Source: Swaminathania salitolerans (GTDB taxonomy: Bacteria; Pseudomonadota; Alphaproteobacteria; Acetobacterales; Acetobacteraceae). Taken from it: a stretch of DNA of 64,000 nucleotides. The translations under genes were made by a program, and so were the position numbers. The DNA is taken from NCBI RefSeq assembly GCF_025994315.1, contig NZ_BAQE01000004.1; one strand, written 5' to 3'. The notes below the pieces were generated by a model that had not been told where the DNA came from, made no database searches, and saw only the letters and a program-made list of their open reading frames with translations. The stretch's first letter is position 1, and every line of letters starts with the position of its first letter. Positions 42,526 through 51,300 of the stretch are shown here, piece after piece.

Positions 42526-43409
42526 CATGACGACACGCGCAAGGCGGCGGCCTCGCGTGCGGATTTGATCTGCACCTCGGTGAAGGCGCGTGCATGGGCG
42601 GCCAGATCGTATCCGTCGGTCCACAGATCGCGCCAGATTCCGAGAATGCCCTCGAGAGGCTGCCCGACCACCGCGCTCGAAAAGGACTCGAAGGTGATCG
42701 GCCCCTCATAGGCGATCTGGTTCAGCGCCCGGAAGATACGGGAGAACGCGATCGAACCCGAGCCGAGATAGCCGCGATGGGACTCACCGGTATGAAAATA
42801 GCCGAGAAGCGAACCGGCTTCGCGAATGGCCTCGGCAGGATCCGCCTCCTCGATATTCATGTGATAGCAATCGAGATGCAGCTTCACATTCGGCATATCG
42901 ACGCGCCTGACATAGGCGATGGCCTGTCGCGCCGTGTTGAGCACATTCGATTCGTAGCGATTGACCACTTCCATGCCGAGCGTGATCCCGCTCGCCTGCG
43001 CCTTCCCGGCCACCTTGCGCATCACGGCCACGGAGTTGCGCAATCCGGCTTCGGTCGTAGGGGTCTCGTATTTGCGGAATGCCGAATAGAGAATACCGCA
43101 GACATGAGTGGCGCCCAGATCGCGCGCGAGCGAAACGGCATCGAGGAGATGCGCCTCCCCGCGCCTTACGCAATCGGCATCTTCGGAGGAGATATCCATC
43201 CCGGCCGTGAGCCCGAAGGACATCGTGACGCCAAGCCGGTTCCGTTCGAGCTCACGCAGGGTCGAGGCCACGTCGAAGGCCGCGAGATCCATGGTCGAGA
43301 CCTCGATCAGATCGTATCCCAGCGCAGCAGTCGCCTCGATGGCTTTTGCGGCGTCGTCCGGGGTCCAGTGCGGCGTCCAGACGAAAGCGTGAAGTCCGAG
43401 CTTGTTCAT
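42525..43409 (-). CDS. D-tagatose/D-psicose 3-epimerase-like sugar epimerase
   Basis: 294 residues from ATG 43409 with GGAGGACC upstream. A TIM barrel of the xylose-isomerase-like superfamily. The four metal ligands are in family positions: Glu147 (GMEVVNRYE), Asp180 (HLDCYHMNIEEAD), His206 (YFHTGESHRG) and Glu241 (FESFSS). Each is shifted by 5 from the ligand numbers I recall for Pseudomonas cichorii D-tagatose 3-epimerase (152, 185, 211, 246). It would interconvert ketohexoses such as fructose and psicose, with Mn2+ or Co2+. No transporter or kinase is adjacent, so the physiological sugar is unknown. Confidence 0.85.
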   Translation of the reverse strand: MNKLGLHAFVWTPHWTPDDAAKAIEATAALGYDLIEVSTMDLAAFDVASTLRELERNRLGVTMSFGLTAGMDISSEDADCVRRGEAHLLDAVSLARDLGATHVCGILYSAFRKYETPTTEAGLRNSVAVMRKVAGKAQASGITLGMEVVNRYESNVLNTARQAIAYVRRVDMPNVKLHLDCYHMNIEEADPAEAIREAGSLLGYFHTGESHRGYLGSGSIAFSRIFRALNQIAYEGPITFESFSSAVVGQPLEGILGIWRDLWTDGYDLAAHARAFTEVQIKSAREAAALRVSS

Positions 43410-43769
43410 GAATCCGGTCCTCCGTGGGGAGATGCAACCCGAACCGCGATCAGCCAGCGCGCCAGCCTCCCTCGAGAGGCATGCCGGATCCCGGCGGGGA
43501 TCCGCCGGACACAGGCAGGCGAGGTCCCGGTCAGGGCATCCGTCAGGCGCGGAGACGCGATATCCGGACTCCACCGGGATCGGCCATCCGACCCCGGAAA
43601 AAGCCTAGATGAACCCGAAATGAACAGCGAATGACGTTCATGTTATTTTTTGTCACGGCGGCAACGCGAAGAACCGGATGCGCCCGATCTTGGATGCCCG
43701 ATCTGGAAAGCCCGATCTGGAAAGCCCTGTCCGTTGCGTGAGCCTTCGCGCGTGCCCTATCGGGTGCGC
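43410..43769. other. Intergenic region with inverted repeat and array
   Basis: 360 bp with no gene supported. It contains ATGAAC-N10-GTTCAT (43620-43641), a possible operator, followed by an AT-rich run ATTTTTTGTC, about 210 bp upstream of the epimerase start. Confidence 0.5.
43682..43723. repeat. Three 14-bp tandem units
   Basis: GCCCGATCTTGGAT, GCCCGATCTGGAAA, GCCCGATCTGGAAA. It starts 46 bp downstream of the stop of the minus-strand histidine phosphatase. Confidence 0.9.
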
Positions 43770-44477
43770 TCAGTCCGCGACCAGACTTGCAGGAAGCTCG
43801 TTCACGGTCACGACGCGCCAGACACCGCCGATACGCTCCAGAATGGAGAGGGACAGGTTCTGGATCGAAAAGCGCAGGGCCGTGTCGGGATGCACGTTCA
43901 GCGCGTGGGAAATAGCCGCGCGTATCGCTCCGCCATGGCTGACGACGACCGTATCGCGGCCCTCGTTCTGATCGGCCTGCTCGTCGAGAGCATGACCCAC
44001 CCGCGCGCAGACATCGAGCATGCTTTCGCCACCGGGAGGCTGTTCCGAGGCCGAGAGGGACCAGAAATTATGGGCGGTCTGGCGCAGGCGGAGCGGCAAT
44101 TCGTGATGGGGCAGATTATGCCACTCACCCATCGATTGTTCCGTGAAACGCGGCTCGATGGTCAGATCGCGCGTGCCGTATCCCGCAGCGAAGATTGCGC
44201 GCGCGGTATCCTGGGCACGCTTGAGCGGCGAGACGACCCAGCGAGCCCCGGAGGGCAGACGCCGCCCGAGAGCGGCATAATAGGGCACCTGCAAGGCAAG
44301 GCTCTCGCTGCAGAGTTCCACATCCATCGCACCGTAGACACGCATGCGCGCGGCCGCCTCGACAATGGCATGACGCACCAGCCAGAAACGGGTCACGCCC
44401 GAAGGCAGCTGCATGGAATCGAGAAAATGCCCGTGCCCCGGAGCGGTCTCGGACGGTATCGACGGGTTCTGACTCAT
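43770..44477 (-). CDS. Histidine phosphatase (CobC/phosphoglycerate-mutase-like)
   Basis: 235 residues. The phosphohistidine motif is LVRHAIVE, with Arg-His then Ala in place of the usual Gly, followed by SPLKRAQDTA, the acidic EQSMGEWHN and the C-terminal VSHGGAIRAAI with the second His. All catalytic residues seem present. It removes a phosphate from a small metabolite; CobC-type enzymes act on alpha-ribazole phosphate. ATG 44477 overlaps the stop of the preceding PLP-like gene (ATGA). Substrate probably linked to that gene's product. Confidence 0.88.
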   Translation of the reverse strand: MSQNPSIPSETAPGHGHFLDSMQLPSGVTRFWLVRHAIVEAAARMRVYGAMDVELCSESLALQVPYYAALGRRLPSGARWVVSPLKRAQDTARAIFAAGYGTRDLTIEPRFTEQSMGEWHNLPHHELPLRLRQTAHNFWSLSASEQPPGGESMLDVCARVGHALDEQADQNEGRDTVVVSHGGAIRAAISHALNVHPDTALRFSIQNLSLSILERIGGVWRVVTVNELPASLVAD

Positions 44478-46552
44478 GAGATCAGGGACCTTCGCAAAGC
44501 ATGTGAATAAGGCGCATAACGCGGAACGGGATCGACGGACTCGAGCATGTCGAGATGGGAAAGGATGAGCGTGATCTTCGCAAGCGCCCGCCCCACATCC
44601 GCGAATTCGCGCGCAAGACGTACCTCGTCGGTCAACCCCGCATGGGAAGGCTCTCCGGAGACGAGACGCGCGCCGGCGCACAGCCTCAGGGCTCCGGCCG
44701 GGGCACCTGCGAGCGACGGATGGGGAATCGGAACGGGCTGGCCGAGATGACAGAGCAGCGCGGCGAGCGGCTCGCCCGGAAGATGCGGCGAGAGATCGGC
44801 GTTCAGCCAGCGATGAACGGCGCGCGCGCGCGTGAGGTCGAGCGGTCTGTCCGGCGCCGCAGGATCGCGCAGCAGAAACGAGAAAACCGTGGGGACGCTG
44901 TCCCATCCCTCCCGTCCGTGCAGGGGTGCGCGCGCGAGTTCGGGCACGGGCAGGAGCTCGAGATCGTCATGCGCGGCGATTTCGGTGCGCGCCGCACATT
45001 CGAAACGCCGGAGCGTGTCGCGGATACGGCCGTCCGGCACCGAGGCAAAGGCCTCGCTCTCGGCCAGAGCGGCCTGCCATCGCAGCGCCAGACCGATATT
45101 GCCGTCGCGGGGAAGATAACAGGCGCCGAACATCTCGGGCCATTCGGATCGGTGGAAATAGGCGCATAGACCGCGCGGCAGGGCAAAATGCCTGAGCGCA
45201 TCGACACAGCATTCCGGCAGAAGCAGCGCGCCGCAGAAAGGCGGTCCGGTCAGGAATTTCGATCCGGTAGTCATGACGAGTATGCCATCGGCCACCATCA
45301 TGCGCAGACGCTCGGGCGCAAGACGCGCCTGACAGGCATCCACCACCACCGTCAGCTGCTCCGGATAGCGCGCACGAAGCGCCGTGAGGACCGCCGCACG
45401 CGGGCCGACCAGACCCGTCTTCGACATGTCGAGCTGGTGGAGAATGACGTGATAGCCGTCCTCGATCGAACGCTGCACCAGAGCGAGGCAATCGGCGTCG
45501 ATCTCGTCGGCGGTGCGTGGCGTGCCGTCTTCCCTGCGGATGGCGATCCCTGCGACCTCGGTATCCTGCGGGAATCCCGGCAGGGTCTGGGCCTTGTCGG
45601 TCGCTGTGCCGAGAGCGGTCCCGTCGGCGAAATGACAGCCGCGCGCGGCCAGAGGAACACCGCTGCCGGTTTCATCCGGGGCGATCAGGATGTTGCGAAC
45701 GGGACGCCCGCGGGCCTGCATGAGCCCGATCGCAAGTACTGCCAGCTCGCAATCCGTGCCCGAGGCCGCGAGCACCACCGACTCTCCCGATTTGAGCCCG
45801 TGCAGCGCCGCAATCTGGCGGCGCGTCTTCTGGCTTGCTGCCTCGCGCGCCCGGACGGGCGCCATGCCGTCGAGGCAGTTCTGCATGTAGCGGCGCCGCG
45901 CCTGCTCGGCGCCCAGAAAGCCGCGTTCCGAAAGAGACGACGCCGTGGAAGACGAGAACGTCACCGCCCAGGGACGGGGTCTGTGCGAACATCCGTAGCG
46001 GTTCAGTCCGGTTCCCGGATCAATGACAAGTCGTTCGTCCCCGCCATCGGCCATGAGATATTCCGCCGGGGCGATGCTTTCCCAGAAGGGACGCAGACGC
46101 GCAAGAAGCGTCCCGGGAGAATGGATCGTGACGGAAGCCTCCGGACAGAACTGGGTCAGTTTCGGCCAGAGCGAGGTCACGACGAACGAGGAGGGAGGCT
46201 GAGGCCCCGAGAAATCGGGCAGCCAGTCCAGCCCGGCCGGAAGGTCGTGCTCATCGCAATCCAGCCGATGGAACAGGGATGCGACACGGGCGGCAACGAG
46301 GGCCGCGAGAGGACGATCCTCGTCCGGGAGGATCTGGAGGAGAAAGCACCACTCCAGCGCGTAGCGCAGAAGGGTCGGGGCAATATCCGGACGCTCGAAC
46401 GCCATGGCACCGAGCGTGATCCGGGACGATGTCACGGCGAAAGGAAGGGAAAGACCCGGCGAAAGGCTGAAAACCGTCTGATCCGAGAGACTTTGCAGAT
46501 CCGGGCGATCGAGCGCCGCGAACAAACTCTCTGTTACTGTTTCCGCAAGCAC
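44474..46552 (-). CDS. Large unassigned protein with a PLP-enzyme fold type I core
   Basis: 692 residues from GTG 46552 with GAAGAAG upstream. I do not know the family. The middle part reads like an aminotransferase class V or related PLP enzyme: phosphate-binding VVLAASGTDCELAVL (259-273), a His/Asp cofactor region HQLDMSKTGLVGPRAA (372-387), Asp405 in VVVDACQARLAP, and the putative Schiff-base Lys432 in TTGSKFLTGPPFCGALLLP. An N-terminal 165 residues (helical, no motif seen) and a C-terminal 150 residues are extra, so it is longer than standard class V enzymes. It is coupled to a histidine phosphatase. Catalytic assignment is inference from motifs. Confidence 0.65.
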   Translation of the reverse strand: MLAETVTESLFAALDRPDLQSLSDQTVFSLSPGLSLPFAVTSSRITLGAMAFERPDIAPTLLRYALEWCFLLQILPDEDRPLAALVAARVASLFHRLDCDEHDLPAGLDWLPDFSGPQPPSSFVVTSLWPKLTQFCPEASVTIHSPGTLLARLRPFWESIAPAEYLMADGGDERLVIDPGTGLNRYGCSHRPRPWAVTFSSSTASSLSERGFLGAEQARRRYMQNCLDGMAPVRAREAASQKTRRQIAALHGLKSGESVVLAASGTDCELAVLAIGLMQARGRPVRNILIAPDETGSGVPLAARGCHFADGTALGTATDKAQTLPGFPQDTEVAGIAIRREDGTPRTADEIDADCLALVQRSIEDGYHVILHQLDMSKTGLVGPRAAVLTALRARYPEQLTVVVDACQARLAPERLRMMVADGILVMTTGSKFLTGPPFCGALLLPECCVDALRHFALPRGLCAYFHRSEWPEMFGACYLPRDGNIGLALRWQAALAESEAFASVPDGRIRDTLRRFECAARTEIAAHDDLELLPVPELARAPLHGREGWDSVPTVFSFLLRDPAAPDRPLDLTRARAVHRWLNADLSPHLPGEPLAALLCHLGQPVPIPHPSLAGAPAGALRLCAGARLVSGEPSHAGLTDEVRLAREFADVGRALAKITLILSHLDMLESVDPVPRYAPYSHALRRSLIS

Positions 46553-46861
46553 GCCACTTCTTCCCGTTCAGAACCGGGTCCCAACATAGACCAGCCCCAC
46601 GCGATCCCCAAATGAGCACTCTGTAACCGCCGCCACAGGCAATGCCGCGCCCGGCCCTGCGGCGTCATTCCTCCTGATCCCCCTCGATCCCTCCCCCTTG
46701 ATTCCCCCCCTGATTTCCCCTTCGGCGAACCGCCTCCCTGCACGGTCGTTTACATGCGGCTATCCGTCCCGTCATACGGCTCCGTCGCAGGGAGGGGGCG
46801 AGCGCTTCGCAGTTCGAAGCCTCTTTTCTTTTCGTCAATTCCGGCAGGTGCGCATCGACCC
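46553..46861. other. Divergent promoter region with pyrimidine-rich tract
   Basis: 309 bp between the PLP-like gene and the DUF2254 gene. It contains a C/T-rich low-complexity tract (46670-46725) with repeated CTGAT/CGAT-type words. An in-frame upstream ATG (46754) would extend the DUF2254 protein, without support. Confidence 0.5.
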
Positions 46862-48133
46862 ATGTCACGACTTGAATGGCTGTTCTCGAGGCTCGACCGC
46901 ACCCTGAGCGTCAAGGTCTCGCTTTACGCTTTGCTCGGTGTGGCCGCCGCTTCGATCGCCTCGCTCTTTTCCCACTACGTCCATTGGGCGATGCCGTTCG
47001 ACATCACCCCGTCGGCCATCGAAAGCCTGCTTGGCATCATCGCCTCGAGCATGCTGACCGTAACGACCTTTTCGGTGAATGCCCTGACCTCGGCCTATAG
47101 CTCGGCGACCTCGAACGGAACGCCCCGGGCCACGATCCTCCAGGAGCAGGACCGCCTCGTCCAGTCGGTTCTCGCAACCTTCATCGGATCGTTCCTTTTC
47201 AGCATCGTGGCGCTCATTGCCCTCAAGGTCAGCGCTTACGGACCCGAGGGGCGCGCGGTGCTGTTTCTCGTCACCATCGCGATCATCGTGCTGATCGTGC
47301 TCGCATTGATCCGCTGGATCGGCCATCTCGCGAAGCTGGGACGGGTCGGCGACACGATCGACCGGCTGGAAAAGGCGACCAAAGGCGCCATGACAGCCTG
47401 GATGGCGCGACCCTATCTCGGCGGAGCGCCTCTGCGCGAAGAGGTCGTACTGCCCCCCGCGACCGGGAAGATCGAGGCCGGGGACGTCGGCTATATCGCG
47501 TTCATCGATACGGGGCACATCGCCGAGCTGTGCGAGGAAAAGGCATTCGAGGCGGTGCTTCAGGTTCTGCCGGGGGCCTTCGTCTATCGCGACAGCATTC
47601 TCCTGCGTCTGCATGGCGGCACGTCACCCCTCGATCCGACGCTTTCGAAACAGTTCCGGAACGCGTTTGTCCTGCGCACGGCACGCTCCTTCGATCAGGA
47701 CCCGCGTTTCGGTCTGATCACCCTGACCGAGGTTGCCCTGCGCGCGCTCTCTCCTGCGGTGAACGACCCGGGAACGGCCATCGATGTCATCGGTCGGCAG
47801 ACACGGCTCATGACGCTGTGGTGTACGGAGCACCCCGCTCCGGCGGATACCGAGCCGCGTTATCCGCGCCTCCATGTTCCGCCTCTGGCCTGCGGCGATC
47901 TGTATGAGGATGCCTTCAATCTGATCGGGCGGGATGGTGCAGGCCAGATCGACGTTGCCCTGCGTCTCCTCAAGGCGCTCGAAGCGCTGAGCCGTCTCGG
48001 ACCGCCGACGGCCCGGGCCGCTGCGATCCGTCAGTTCCACCTCGCTTTCGCCCGGGCGGAAACGACCCTCCCCACCGAACACGAACGCGCCCGCCTTTGC
48101 GAGCTTCGCGATCGCTTCACGGGCGCGGCCTGA
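46862..48133 (+). CDS. DUF2254 family inner-membrane protein
   Basis: 423 residues from ATG 46862. Two membrane helices early (SLYALLGVAAASIASLF; AIESLLGIIASSMLTVTTFSVNAL), two more at about 115-165 (FIGSFLFSIVALIAL, AVLFLVTIAIIVLIVLALI), then a soluble C-terminal domain. The TTFSVNALTSAYSSATSNGTPRA segment is the recognisable DUF2254 signature. Function unknown in the family. ATG 46754 is an alternative start that would add 36 residues of poor quality. Monocistronic. Confidence 0.85.
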   Translation: MSRLEWLFSRLDRTLSVKVSLYALLGVAAASIASLFSHYVHWAMPFDITPSAIESLLGIIASSMLTVTTFSVNALTSAYSSATSNGTPRATILQEQDRLVQSVLATFIGSFLFSIVALIALKVSAYGPEGRAVLFLVTIAIIVLIVLALIRWIGHLAKLGRVGDTIDRLEKATKGAMTAWMARPYLGGAPLREEVVLPPATGKIEAGDVGYIAFIDTGHIAELCEEKAFEAVLQVLPGAFVYRDSILLRLHGGTSPLDPTLSKQFRNAFVLRTARSFDQDPRFGLITLTEVALRALSPAVNDPGTAIDVIGRQTRLMTLWCTEHPAPADTEPRYPRLHVPPLACGDLYEDAFNLIGRDGAGQIDVALRLLKALEALSRLGPPTARAAAIRQFHLAFARAETTLPTEHERARLCELRDRFTGAA

Positions 48134-48174
48134 CATTCCTCAGAAAAGGAACGGCCGGAAAGGAAAAGGCCGCC

Positions 48175-48216
48175 AGAAAAAGTCCGGGAGAAAAAGACCG
48201 GGAGAAAAGGCCAGAA
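48175..48216. repeat. Three 14-bp units after the DUF2254 gene
   Basis: AGAAAAAGTCCGGG, AGAAAAAGACCGGG, AGAAAAGGCCAGAA in tandem, 41 bp past the stop codon. Confidence 0.8.
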
Positions 48217-48330
48217 AAGGCACCCGGGGGAGGCAGTGGAAGCCCACCCCGGGTGGTCCCGCGCCGGATGGGCACCACGGGGGAGCCCTCCCTGCCCCCT
48301 CCCGGAAAGATCCGGGGAGATCCGGGGAGA

Positions 48331-51300
48331 TCAGGCCGATCTGCGCAGGACGTCCTCGGCCGGATCGACCGCATAGACCGCGCTTCCGACCAGCGCGATG
48401 CCCAGCAGCCCCTCGCTTCGTGCAAGGTTCGGATCGAGCGGTATCAGGGCGTGGCCATCGGTCCAGCGGCTGTCGCCGCCTTCCAGCCCATGCCACCCCG
48501 CAAGAGCGGGTTCGCGGAGATGCGTCTCCACCAGGGCCGTCATCTCTCCCGCATAATGGGTGATCTGTCCGATCCTGACGCCAAGCGCACGGCGGTCATC
48601 CACGAACGGCCCGATGAGATCGCATGGCCGCCCCGCATGCGAGACGATCCAGAGCTTTCCGGTGCCCGCCGGGAGACGATAGAGATGGATATCGCCCACA
48701 CGGCGCAGAAGCGGAAGCTCGGTACCCGCCCCGGTGACGAGACGCAGCCCGGGATCTTCTGTCAGGGTAGGCGCGCTGGGCGCGCAGGGAAGCCCCGCCA
48801 TGTCCTCCGCACGGGTCTGGAGTGCCCTGAAGATCGGCTCGACGAAGTGCCGCCCGGTTTCCAGAGGCGCTGCGGCGTCGTGCTCCCAGGAGGACAGTCT
48901 CATGCGGATCACGCCATCCGCTCCGGTCTGCCGGTCGAAAACCCCGCTATTTCCCGTATCCAGATAGCTCTCGGTCTCGAGATCGTTGGCAAAGATCACG
49001 GAATGACGATCCAGCCCGATATGATGATAGCTATAGGCCGTCATCTCCTCGTCATACCGGATGGACCGGCCGTTCACGAGCATTCTCACGGGAACGAAGC
49101 GCCCGTCGACGAGGAAGCAATGCTCAGCGGTCACGAGCAGATCGCTGGATGGCCGCCCTTCCCCGAAGGCGTCGGCATGAATACGTACGGGGAGCCCGGA
49201 CTGATCGAGAGGCAGATTCGGTTTCGCCCGGGTTTCCTTGCTGCCGATCCATGTCACGGGTCGATAGGTCACGCCCTCCTTCTCGCGACAGGCGATCATG
49301 TCACCGACCGAAAGCGTCTCGACCGCTCTGGCACCGGACACGGTCCTGATCATGGCCCCGGTGACGAAACAGGTCTCGACCGGTGTCCTGTTGACATAGA
49401 GCACGGCACCCTCGGCGAGAGATGGCGTCGTGACCTCGGCACCCGGGGCGATATACATGATACCGCCTTTGCCGACCGAGGGGTTCACGGCCGTGGCATC
49501 CTGATGCACCACGACCCAGTCATCGCCATAGCCGCTGTTGTACCAGACATCGTCGACGGATCGCGCACCCGGCAGGACATGTGTCGGGACGGAATTGAAG
49601 GCGTTGGCGCTGGTCGTGCCGCCGCCATAAACGACGACGCCCCCGTCGCGGATATAGGAGTCCGTGAGCGTACCACCATAGGAGACATGGATACCGACGC
49701 CATATCCCGACAGGCCCGATGCCACGGCATCGCTCATGACGTAGAGCACCGCTCCGTTGGCGAGGGCTACCGGCGACTGCACGGTGGCGCCGTTGCTCTG
49801 ATAGACGGTGGCGCCATTGACGAAGACGGCCGACCAGACCCCTGCGAGCGTCGTTCCGCTCGACGGAGGCAGAGCGGGCGGGATCGTGACGGCTCCGCCA
49901 TAAGGCGAACGGCTCTCGAGATAGCCCGACGATCCGACGACCACGTCGCCCACGATCCTGACACCGCTCTGGACGTTCATCAACGCGCCGTTGCCGACCG
50001 TGATCTCCTGCAGATAGGCGCCGGACAGCACGTTGATGCCGTCATCGCCATAGCCGCTGTTGTACCAGACATCCTTGACCGAAGACGCGCCGGAATAGAA
50101 GTTTGTCGGGATCGAATTGAACTGGTTCTCTCTGGTTACGCCGCCGGAGAACACGTTGACGCCGCCATCGTAGATATAGCAGTTCTCGAGCGTTCCTCCC
50201 GCAGAGACGAAGACGGCAGCCCCATAGCCCGACATACCGGATGCAACCGCGCCGCTCATGACATGGAGCGCCGCGCCGTTTCCGAGCGTGGCAGGCCACT
50301 GGAGGGTGAGTCCGTTGCTCTGGAAGACGGTCGCCCCACCGGAATTCACCGCAGACCAGGTGCCGTAGAGCACATTGACGGTTTCGTACGCGCTGCCAGC
50401 CAGAGACATGCCCGAGTAATACCGGGTCGCCGACTGGACATTGCCGCCCGAGACGGCTGCAAAGCCGACGACCGTGCCGGAAACGAAAACGGCGGAGCCT
50501 CCGCTTGCCACGGCGATATCCTGACCGCTCCCTCCACCCTGGACCTGGAGATAGCCGCCGGAAAGCACCTGGGCGCCCTGGACCGACGCCCCGTTGGTAA
50601 AGGTCGCCCAGTTATTGTCATATCCGCTGTTGAACCATGTATCGTCGAAAGAACGGGCACCGCTCGCATAGGTCGTCTCGGTCGAGTTCAGCGCATTGTC
50701 CCGGGTCAGCCCTCCGGAATAGACCGCAATCGCCCCGTTATTGATCTCGGATTCGAGCAGCGTTCCTCCGGAGCTGACATGGATCGCGACATTCTGACCC
50801 GTGAGCCCGGAGACGACCGCACCGCTCTGCACGATCAGCGAGGCGCCGTTCCCCATGGCCACCGGCCAGCGAACCGTGGTGCCGTTATTCTGGTAGACGG
50901 TCTCTCCGCTGAGGACGACAGCCGACCACGACCCGTTGAGAACCGTGACATTGTCATAGGTGCTGTGGGTGAGCGTCATACCCGAATAGAACGCATTGCC
51001 CGACTGGACATATCCGCCTCCGGTCGCCGTGAAGCCGGTCACGGAATTGGGCTGGAAAACAGCCGAGCCGTGATCGGCAATCATGAGATCGCGCCCGCTT
51101 CCCCCGTTCTGGACCTGGAGATAGCCACCGGAGAGCACCTGGGCGCCCTGGACCGAGGCCCCGTTGGTAAAGATCGCCCAGTTATTGTCGTATCCGCTAT
51201 TGAACCAGACATCGTCGAGAGAACGGGCCCCGGACGCATAGTTGGTTTCGGTCGAGTTCAGGGCATTGCCCCGGGTCGTACCGCCAGCATAAACCGCGAT

